Shown here: positions 56,122 through 64,000 of the stretch, in pieces
Position numbering within the stretch: the first letter of the stretch is position 1
How the letters are laid out: each line of letters begins with the position of its first letter
Origin: Mycoplasma sp. 1018B
GTDB lineage: Bacteria; Bacillota_I; Bacilli_A; Mycoplasmatales; Metamycoplasmataceae
Assembly (NCBI RefSeq): GCF_024582675.1
Contig: NZ_CP102084.1
Coordinates: forward strand, 434,001-498,000
DNA length: 64,000 nucleotides
Reading direction: 5' to 3'
Made by a program: the position numbers and the translations under genes
The notes under the pieces: model-generated
Seen by the model: the letters and a program-made list of their open reading frames with translations, nothing else
Told to the model about the DNA's origin: nothing
Database searches by the model: none

Positions 56122-59100
56122 TTATTCATTATCAAACTCATTATTATTAGTAATTGCTAATGAATTAGTTTTTTTATTAAGAATTTTAATTTCACTTGCA
56201 TTAGTGCTATAATCATCAACCAATAATTGTTCATAATCATTAATTTCATGATTTGTTTTTATCAATAAACTCTTTTCAATATTTGAATCAGTAGTTAATT
56301 CTTCAATTAATTTTGCTAAATAGTCAAAAATATCAAATTTTATTTCCTCTCAAATAATTGCGTTAATAACAAAAACTGGATATTTTTTATTTCTAATAAA
56401 TTTAATTTTGTCATTAAATTTTAAATAATCTTCTAAAGTATCGTATTCAAAATTATCAATTATAAAGCATGTATGAATTTTATTATTTACTTTTAAAGCA
56501 ATATCAATAGTAATAGTACCAATATTTTCATTATTGGTTAATTCTAAAATACTTGAATTATTTAAATATTTTTCTAATTCTTCATAAATTTTGTTTTGTA
56601 ATTGAGACATTGAAAAATTATTATTTCGATTCTTTGGATTAATATACTTTTTCTTTTCTTCTTCAGATAAATCTAAAAATTCTAATCATTTTTTAAAAAT
56701 TAAAAGATCTTCATTATCCCAAGAATTAATAATTATATCTGAAGCATAAATTGATTTAATAACAATCATTTTTTCTTTAGCTCTTGTAATAGCAACATTT
56801 AAAGCATTTTTACCACCTATTCTACCGACATATGTAGAATGTATAGTTGCATTTTTATCATACGCTACAGAAGCGATTACTAAATCAGCTTCATCACCTT
56901 GAATATTTTCAATATTTCTTATTAAAAGATTGTTACTTTCAATTTTTTTTCTTAATTTTTCATTTGAATTAATAATTATATTTTCTAACTTATCTCTTTG
57001 AAATTTGTTAAAAGATAAAAGAATTATTTTTTCATAACTATCTATATTATTTTCCAGCGTTTTAATTGCAATATCAATTTCTAAATTATTAGTATTATTT
57101 TCTCAAATTCCTTCAACATTTATTGTTTCAATAGCACAATTAATTTCTTTAGAAAAATTATTATTATATAAATCGATAACATCTAAATTTTCATCATAAA
57201 AATGTTTGGAACTAAAAGTCATTAAAGAAGCAAAATTAGAACGATAATTTTTATCTAATAAAATACTATGAATACCAAATTTTTCTGCATGATCTAAAAT
57301 TGAATCAATCCCAGCATATACTGAATCTTCTTCTACAAAACGAGTATTAAATCAATTTGATGGTTTCATTTGTTGATTATCGCCTGCTAAAATTTTATTT
57401 TTAGCCAAATATAACAAGGGTAAACCTTTTTCATTAAACATTTGACTTGCTTCATCAATAATAGCATAATCAAATTCTTCTTTTTTTCATATAGAAAGAT
57501 CCATTTCTGGTGTTGCAATAATAATTGGAAAGAAAATTTTAATTATGTCCGAATACTCTTTAATAAATTTATGAGGTTTCATTTTAGCATTTTTTACAAT
57601 GGCACTAAAATTATTTAAACGATTTTTATCGATTTTATTAATTTTTTCTATTATACGCTCAGCAACTGTTTGATTTATTCAATCAATATTAACTGTTTTT
57701 TGAGAATTATTATTTGGTAGTGTACCATAAATAGATTTAATGATATTTCAATCATCAAAATCAAAAGTATTAACTATGCTTTTTAATTCATTAAAATTAA
57801 TGTTAAAGTTATTAAATTTATCGAATAATTCAGTTGAATTATTTTTTAAAAATTTGTATTTTTTATTAAAAAATTTAAATTTTAGTTTATTTAATTTTAA
57901 TAATTCTTTTAAATATTTTTTAGAATTTTTATATTTTAAATTAACTGTATAAAGTAATTCTGAATCTAATTTAATTAAAATTTTAAATTGTTCTTCTGTT
58001 AAAAGATCTAAAATAGTTTTTGTTTTACCAATAAACTCTAAATATTTATCAAATTTAATTTCTGATTTTCATTTTTTTAAATTTTCAACAAAATTAATTT
58101 CGCTTTCATCGACAATATTTATTTTAGGTTTGGATAAAGTATTATTTTTTTCAAAATTTTCCAAATAACCTATGTAAATTTTTAAAGGATGATAAAACTT
58201 ACTTTTGCTATTATTTCCTACTGGATTACTAAGAACTAAAGCATATTGTTTTAATATTCCTAAACGTTCTTTGATTACTTCTAAAGCAGCCTTTTTTTCA
58301 CTTGATACTAAAGCGGTTTTATTGTAAAACAATATATTAACAAGAATATTAACTATTGTTTGACTTTTACCTGTTCCCGGTGGTCCTCAAATAATAGTAT
58401 TTTGTTTGAGCGCACTTATAATTGCTTTATCTTGTGAATAATTAGTTGGTGAAATTTTTAATAATCTTGTTTTAGGATTACTTATTACTTCTTGAATATT
58501 TTTTTTGTAAATATTTTTATCAAATTCAGCAACAAGAATGTTTTCAAGTTCTTTATTTTTAATTATTTCTAACATTCTATTTCTTAAATATCCACCAGAA
58601 GGTTGAAAAATTCCTAACACCATCCCATCATGAAATTCTAACTCTTGATTTTGAATTTCTTCTTCTTCAAAATTTTTAATTGGATTTTCTAATTTAATAT
58701 CAAAATTATAAAAACTATTTTCTCATTTTTGTTTTAAAAGTTTTATTAATTGAAATATGTTTTGTTGATCATCATTTAATTCTTCATCTATATGTAAATC
58801 AAAGCCTTCATTCTTTAAAACAAATAAAAGTTTTTCATTTAATTTTAAATCACCGTTAGAAATTAATTTAATTATTCCATTATTAAAATCTAAATCAACT
58901 GGTTTTAAAAATAAAGGAGCATATATTTTTTTATTTTTTTCTTTTAAGTGAACTTTTACAAAAACACAACCAACGTATAAAGGTCATGAACTAGTTTGTT
59001 CATAAATGGATAAAATCTCTTGATAATATTTTTTGAATATGGAATTAAATTGTTGTAATTTTGCATTGTATTCACTTATAATTTGTTTTTTTTCTTTTTC

Positions 59101-59418
59101 AAAATCTTGATAAATAAATTTTTCTCTTTTTGCAAGATTAATATAATTTATTTTTTTTAAATACTCAATTAATTCTAGTGGTAAATAAATATTATTGAGT
59201 TTTTGAATTATTTCGTTTAAATATTCAGCTCTTATTCTAATTGAAAAATTATTTTGATATGTAATTTCTCTAATAACATCTAAATTAAAAGTAGAATAAA
59301 GATCAAATAATTTATCATTATCCACTTTTACAAATAATGAAGTATCCTTATTTGAAATATTTAATAGATTATTTAAAATTGTTTGATATTCTCAATCTAA
59401 ATTTTGTTGATTTTTCAT
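56122..59418 (-). CDS. SF1 (Upf1/DNA2-type) helicase with possible nuclease-like C-terminus
   Basis: 1,098 residues with several TGA Trp codons. N-terminal ~340 residues are helical and unassigned. The SF1 core shows Walker A WGPPGTGKSQTI (345-356), Walker B YAIIDEASQM, motif III LAGDNQQMKPSNWF, motif IV LDKNYRS, motif V IENIQGDEADLVIAS and motif VI NVAITRAKEKM. A long Asn/Lys-rich 1B-type insert separates Walker A and B. The C-terminal part (about 937-1098) has DIALKVNNKIHTCFIIDN, reminiscent of the PD-(D/E)xK-like domain at the end of related helicases, but without a clear lysine. Possible role in DNA repair, RNA handling or defence. Own promoter (TATAAT 59446-59441), SD AAAGGAG, own terminator. 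Confidence 0.92.
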
Positions 59419-59440
59419 ATATAACTCCTTTAACGTATAA

Positions 59441-59446
59441 ATTATA
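59441..59446 (-). promoter_or_regulatory. -10 box (TATAAT) of the helicase gene
   Basis: TATATAAT-like sequence 23 nt before the helicase ATG, before AAAGGAG. Confidence 0.5.
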
Positions 59447-59481
59447 TATATTAAAAAGCATTTTATAAATTTAAGTGTAAT

Positions 59482-59508
59482 AAAAATCATCCTTTTTAGG
59501 ATGATTTT
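59482..59508 (-). terminator. Terminator after tRNA-Ile / rpsI operon
   Basis: AAAATCATCC / GGATGATTTT, 10-bp perfect stem with a 6-nt loop; follows the tRNA on the minus strand. Confidence 0.88.
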
Positions 59509-59524
59509 GTCATTTAAAATGATA

Positions 59525-59601
59525 TGGTGCGAACGAATGGACTTGAACCATCGACCTCACGATTATCAGTCGTGTGCTCTAACCAGCTGAGCTACGCTCG
59601 C
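59525..59601 (-). tRNA. tRNA-Ile (GAU anticodon)
   Basis: 77 nt with encoded CCA. Acceptor GCGAGCG/CGTTCGC, TAGCTCAG D arm, anticodon loop CTGATAA (GAT), T loop GGTTCAAGTCC. Lies after rpsI on the same strand, before a terminator. Confidence 0.97.
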
Positions 59602-59657
59602 ATTACACTATGAATTTTACCAAAAATTCATAGTTTAAGTAAAAAAATAAATAAAAA

Positions 59658-60053
59658 CTAACGTTTAGAGAATTGACGAGCACGACGGGCTGCATTAAGA
59701 CCAGGTTTTTTACGTTCTTTAACACGTGCATCTCTAGTCAACATACCTTCTGGTTTAAGTTTTTCACGATATGAATCACTAGCTAATAATAACGCACGAG
59801 CTATACCAAGACGAATAGCTCCAGCTTGTCCGCTTAATCCACCACCACGCACATTAACAAAAATGTCAAAAGTTCCTTTTGTATTTGTTAATACTAATGG
59901 TTGTTCTGCATCTTGAATGTATAAATCAGAAGTTAAATAATCTTTTGCTTCTCGATTATTAATAACAAATTTACCAGTTCCGGTTTTTAAAGTCACACGA
60001 GCTGTAGAAGATTTACGACGACCTAGCCCACGATATTCTATTATTTTTGCCAT
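59658..60053 (-). CDS. rpsI: Ribosomal protein uS9
   Basis: 131 residues. Starts [19 protein letters not shown], includes [21 protein letters not shown] and ends in RRARQFSKR, the basic tail whose last Arg reaches the P-site tRNA. One nt separates it from the rplM stop, so the two are cotranscribed, as in most bacteria; tRNA-Ile follows. Confidence 0.98.
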   Translation of the reverse strand: MAKIIEYRGLGRRKSSTARVTLKTGTGKFVINNREAKDYLTSDLYIQDAEQPLVLTNTKGTFDIFVNVRGGGLSGQAGAIRLGIARALLLASDSYREKLKPEGMLTRDARVKERKKPGLNAARRARQFSKR

Positions 60054-60054
60054 T

Positions 60055-60489
60055 CTATCTTACCTCTAAACTTTCTGGTTGTTGTGCTTGATGTTTGTGT
60101 TCTGGTCCTGCATAAACAAAAAGATTTTTACGTTGTTTATTTCCTAATTTTGTATGAGGAATCATTCCTGAAATAGCTTTTTCAACAAGTGCTGTAGGTT
60201 TTTTTACTCTTAATTTAGCAGCATTAATTGATTTTAAACCACCAGGATAACCTGAATGATGATAGTAAATTTTATCTTCTTCTTTATTAGCTGTTAATAA
60301 TATTTTTTCAGCATTGATAATAATTACGTAATCACCCATATCAGCATTTGGTGTAAAAGTAGGTTTAGTTTTGCCTCTTAAAACTGAAGCTACAAATGCG
60401 GCTAAACGACCTAAAACTTGTCCTTCTGCATCTACAACGAATCATTTTTTGTTAGCCTTTTCACGGTTTACAATTGTAGTTTGTCTCAC
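60055..60489 (-). CDS. rplM: Ribosomal protein uL13
   Basis: 144 residues, normal length. I choose GTG at 60489, which has GGAGG 6 nt upstream; the first ATG in frame lies 50 codons inside the conserved domain. Sequence [20 protein letters not shown] (Trp by TGA), [34 protein letters not shown] and [10 protein letters not shown] are typical. First gene of rplM-rpsI. Confidence 0.98.
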
Positions 60490-60676
60490 GATTTTCCTCC
60501 TAATAGTTAGTTTTTATTTTATATGTATCTTTAAAGACTTATTTTTGACATTAAAATAACGTTTTTATTATATAACAAAATAAAAAAAGCAATATAAATA
60601 TAATTAAAATCTCATAGTATTGATTTTTAAAGGTTAAACATGATTATTTTTAATTAAAAGTAATAAAATTTTTAAT
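60490..60676. promoter_or_regulatory. Divergent promoter region rplM / sufS
   Basis: 187 bp between divergent genes, A/T-rich. On the + strand a TATAAT at 60597-60602 is a candidate for sufS. No other gene seen. Confidence 0.45.
60567..60572 (-). promoter_or_regulatory. -10 box (TATAAT) of rplM-rpsI
   Basis: TATATAAT on the minus strand about 78 nt before the rplM GTG; leaves a leader of roughly 70 nt. No clear -35. Confidence 0.5.
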
Positions 60677-61828
60677 ATGAAAAACATACGTAAATATTTT
60701 CCTTTGCTTAAAAAAATAACTTTTTTAGATAATAGTGCTCTTTGTCAAAAACCAATACAAGCAATAAATAAAGAAAAATCTTTTTATCTTGAATATGCAG
60801 TAAGTACAAGAACCAGCGATAGTTCAATAGGAATTAAAAATAATTTAATTATTAAAGAGGTAAAAGAAAAAGTTAAAGAATTAATTAATGCCAATAAAAA
60901 TGATTATATTATTTTTACTTCTGGAGCAACAGACTCATTAAATAAAATTGCCTTAATGTTAAAAGATAAAATACAAAGCAATCAGGAAATTTTAATATCT
61001 GCTTATAATCATTCATCTAATATTGCTCCTTGAATTAAAATTGCTAAAGACAAAGGTGCTACTATCAAATTTAGTGAAAATATACTTGAAGATATTAATG
61101 AAAATACAGTTATTGTTGCAATAAGTCAAATTTCAAATTCATTTTATCATCCAATAAATATGAAAAAAATTAAAGAAAAGGCACAATTGTATAATTCAAT
61201 CATAGTTAATGATGCAGCTCAAGCTGTTGTAAGTGAAAAAGTCGATATGGAAAATAGTGATATTGTAGTTTTTAGTACAAATAAATTTTATGGACCTACA
61301 GGTTTAGGAATTTTAGCAATCAATGATAAAGTTCAAAAATTAATTGATCCTGTTTTTGTAGGCGGGGGAACAATAGATAGAATTAATAATTGTGAATTAA
61401 CCATTAAAAATGGTGAAATTGCTTTTGAACCTGGTACACCTAATTTAGCAGCTATTTACATGTTTGATGCTGCCTTAGATTTTTTTAAAAAATATATAAA
61501 TTATGAAAATACTAAAATTAAATTAACTAAGTTAACTAAATATTTATACAAGCAATTATTAGAAATAAACAATTTAGAAATTTATACACCTATTGAAAGT
61601 CATATTATTATTTTTAATATTAAAAATATTTCTGCACAAGACGTAGCGCATTATTTAGCTACACAAAATATTTATGTTAGATCTGGTATTTTTTGCGCAC
61701 AGTATTTAAAAAATATTAAAAAAGAAAACTCCTTTGTTAGAATATCTTTAGGAGTTTATAATAATTATAATGATTGTAAAAAAATAGTACAAGCTTTAAA
61801 AAACGGAGGTGATTTTCTTGTTTTATAA
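60677..61828 (+). CDS. sufS: Cysteine desulfurase SufS-like
   Basis: 383 residues, with TGA Trp at 61031. PLP enzyme that takes sulfur from cysteine for Fe-S or thiouridine synthesis. Seen: FTSGATDSLNKIAL, QISNSFYHPIN, the PLP-binding VNDAAQAV and FSTNKFYGPTGLGIL with Lys, and the catalytic Cys in RSGIFCAQYL. SufS-type rather than IscS because of the GTPNLA and Cys segment. Mycoplasmas use a minimal SufS/SufU pair. No clear SD. The end overlaps sufU by 11 nt. Confidence 0.96.
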
Positions 61829-62255
61829 TCAAAATCAAAAAAGAGATATCATAATGCAACATTACAGATATCCTATTTTTAAAAAAAATATTAAAAATGA
61901 TTTATTAATAGAAAAATTTGGCGAATCTTGTAGTGACTATTTAAAAATAGAATTTCAAATTTGTAATAATACTTTAACCGATATTTGATTTGATGGAAAC
62001 GGTTGTGCTTTTTTTATAGCTTCAAGCGATATTTTAATAAAACAAATTATTAATAAAAATTTAAATGAAATTCATTATATATTAAATTTATTCGAAAAAT
62101 TAATTTTGGGAGATGAATTACTTAGCGAAACCGAGAAAGAAGAATTAAAAGAGTTGATGATTTTCGAAAATGTCAAAACACATTTTAATAGAACGCATTG
62201 TTGTTTAATGTTGCAACGTTTATTAAAAAATGAATTAAATAATAAAAATGAATAA
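61818..62255 (+). CDS. sufU: SufU/IscU-like iron-sulfur scaffold protein
   Basis: 145 residues. Start is TTG at 61818 with the perfect SD GGAGGTGAT 4 nt upstream inside sufS; the first ATG (61854) would cut the conserved first helix (RDIIMQHYRYP). Scaffold or sulfur acceptor of SufS. The three metal-binding Cys are in ESCSDYL, GNGCAFFIAS and RTHCCL, where the usual NPxCGD is ESCSD (Gly replaced by Ser). Asp of the first motif is retained. Overlaps dinB by 8 nt (ATGAATAA). Confidence 0.92.
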
Positions 62256-63534
62256 AATAATTTTTCATATAGATTTTGATTCATATTTTGTAAGCGCTCA
62301 TAGATCTAAAAATCCCTTTTTAAATAATAAACCTGTTGCAATAGGAAAGAAAACATATAAATCAATAGTAACTTCAATAAGTTATGAATTAAAAAAATTA
62401 GGAATTAAAGCAGGAGATCCAGTTAATTTAGTAATTAATAAAGAACCAAAAACTATTTTTATTCAACCAGATTTTAATCTTTATTTAGAAATATCTAATA
62501 ATATTTTTGAATATTTAGCCATTAAATATTCAAAAAAAATTGAAATTTATTCAATTGATGAATGTTGAATAGATATAACTAATAATTTAAAGAATAAATC
62601 AGCATTTCAAATGGCAAAAGAAATACAAAATAATATAATGAAATTTTTTAAAATTCCTATTTCAATTGGTATATCCTATAATAAATTTTTTGCTAAAATG
62701 GCTACTACTTTAGCAAAACCCTTTGGCATAAAAGAAATCAATGTTTTAAATTTTAAAGAACAATTGTGAAATTTAGATTTAAAAGAATATTTTGGTATAG
62801 GCAAGGCATTATTACCTAAATTAAATCAATTAAATATATGAACAATAAAAGATCTTGCTATACAAAATCCTTATAATCCTTTATTATATTCTATTTTAAA
62901 ATCAAAAACAAAAATTTTAATTGATCAAGCTAATGGTACAGCTGATGATGTAATTAATACTAATAATAATCATCCTAAAAGTATAGGAGTGGATTTAACG
63001 TTTGATCATTATGATTATGATAAAAATGATTTAATTAATATTTTAAAAGAAATAACAAATAAGATATGTTTGAAGGCACAAAAAAACGATTTAGTTAGTG
63101 ATACGATTTATATTAATTTTCGTTATATGGACAAAAAATGAAAAGGTAAACAATACAAATTAACAACATATTCAAATGAATTTAATTATATTTTTAAATA
63201 TGTTTCGATATTATTTGAACAAATGTATCAAAATCAAAAACTAAAAGGTATAGGAGTTAAAATTTTAAATGTAAAAGATATTGATTTGGTGTCCATTCCT
63301 ATTCCTTTATTTGGTAAAGAAAATAATAACAATTATAACAATACAAAAATAAATAATCAAAAAACTAAAAAAATAAAAAATATAGTTCAATTAATTAATA
63401 AAAAAACAAATAGTTCAGTAACTTATTTAGCTTCAAAATTAGAAACTAATTCTAAATTATTAAAAAAACAAACTAGATTTTTTAGTGAAAATAGTTATGA
63501 AAATACAATATATAAGGATAAAAAATGAAAATAG
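62248..63534 (+). CDS. dinB: Y-family DNA polymerase (DinB/Pol IV type)
   Basis: 428 residues. Translesion polymerase. Seen: catalytic Asp in HIDFDSYFVSA, the loop LNNKPVAIG, SIDECW with Asp/Glu of the active site, and GISYNKFFAKMATTLAKPFG, then the little-finger domain (KSIGVDLTF). Trp at several TGA; the frame passes TGA at 63526 and stops at TAG 63532. It starts in the ATGAATAA overlap with sufU and overlaps nadD by 10 nt. The C-terminal ~60 residues are Lys/Asn-rich and end without a clear beta-clamp motif. Confidence 0.95.
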
Positions 63535-64000
63535 CATTATTTGGTGGATCATTTAACCCAATACATTCTGGACATATAAAAATAGCAGAATTGGCTATTA
63601 AAGAATTGAGTTTAGATAAATTAATATTTATCCCAACTGCAACTAATCCTTTCAAGAAAAAACAAAAAAACGTTTCTGCAGTAGATAGAATAAATATGAT
63701 TAAACTAGCGATTGAAAATAAAGAAAAAATGACTGTTTCAGATTTTGAAACTAAAAGAGGTGGTATTAGTTATACTTTTGAAACCATTAGATATTTTAAA
63801 AAGAAATATCCTAATGAAGAATTATTTTTTATAATGGGTAGTGATTTGTTAGGCAAATTACATAAATGAGAATTTATTGAGGAAATAGCATCAAGTGTTC
63901 AACTTGTAGTTTTTAAAAGAACTAAAAAAATAGCAAAAGAAAATATTAAAAAATATAGTATAAAAGTTTTAAATAATCCCTTATTTTTTGAATCTTCCAC
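63525..64000 (+). CDS. nadD: Nicotinate-nucleotide adenylyltransferase, 5' part (3' end outside window)
   Basis: About 158 codons to the window edge. Makes deamido-NAD from nicotinate mononucleotide. Seen: GGSFNPIHSGHIKIA (nucleotidyltransferase HxGH), FIPTATNPFKKKQ substrate loop, DRINMIKLAI and FFIMGSDLLGKLHKWEFIEEI. The ISSTxxR motif lies further on, outside the window. ATG lies within the last codons of dinB (10-nt overlap), with AAGGAT SD. Mycoplasma NadD may be fused to a downstream HD (YqeK) domain; not visible. Confidence 0.95.

Overview
The window is a 64 kb piece of a very AT-rich mollicute chromosome. TGA is read as tryptophan throughout: nearly every long gene (alaS, xfp, lon, leuS, dnaE, pot genes and others) stays in frame only if TGA is sense, so all coordinates below use genetic code 4. 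Gene content (phosphoketolase, minimal SufS/SufU, stand-alone 5'-3' exonuclease, split PotABCD, lipoproteins, degenerate LeuRS editing domain) fits a Mycoplasma of the hominis/synoviae kind (Mycoplasmopsis/Metamycoplasma); the species cannot be fixed from the sequence alone.

Layout. 1-5.1 kb (+): 3' part of alaS, ruvX, a membrane-anchored putative methyltransferase, greA, and two tandem deoxynucleoside kinases. 5.2-7.6 kb (+): phosphoketolase. 7.6-9.4 kb (-): lepA. 9.5-13.8 kb: a LicA-like choline kinase (+), a 5'-nucleotidase lipoprotein (-), an azoreductase-like flavoprotein (-) and a membrane NERD protein (+). 13.8-17.8 kb (-): pgk, tpiA, ligA. 17.9-19 kb (+): a His-containing lipoprotein. 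19-26.3 kb (-): HAD phosphatase, truB, an oversized lon, leuS. 26.4-29.1 kb (-): P-type cation ATPase, then tRNA-Ser. 29.4-38.1 kb (-): one 2,901-residue surface protein. 38.2-50.6 kb (-): a tightly packed run in transcription order dnaE, 5'-3' exonuclease, 4-TM protein, thioredoxin-like, uvrC, gdpP, rplI, dnaB, corC-like. 51-56 kb (-): potABCD with an unusual leader. 56.1-59.4 kb (-): a 1,098-residue SF1 helicase. 59.5-60.5 kb (-): rplM, rpsI, tRNA-Ile. 60.7-64 kb (+): sufS, sufU, dinB and the start of nadD.

How it works together. Extracellular 5'-nucleotidase plus deoxynucleoside kinases fit nucleoside salvage; pgk, tpiA and phosphoketolase give ATP and acetyl phosphate; dnaE, dnaB, exonuclease, uvrC, ligA, dinB and the helicase form a replication/repair set; GdpP controls c-di-AMP; PotABCD imports polyamines.

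The most unusual items are (1) a giant, apparently cell-surface protein that starts with a complete PI-PLC catalytic domain, continues through about 25 beta-type repeats of about 65 residues and ends in a membrane anchor, with a (TA)13 tract just upstream that could make it phase-variable; (2) a leader in front of potABCD with a possible leaderless 48-codon ORF, a perfect 14-bp hairpin next to the potA ribosome binding site and a loop complementary to the leader's own 5' end; (3) a leucyl-tRNA synthetase whose editing domain has lost its signature motifs; and (4) a possible short RNA divergent from dnaE.
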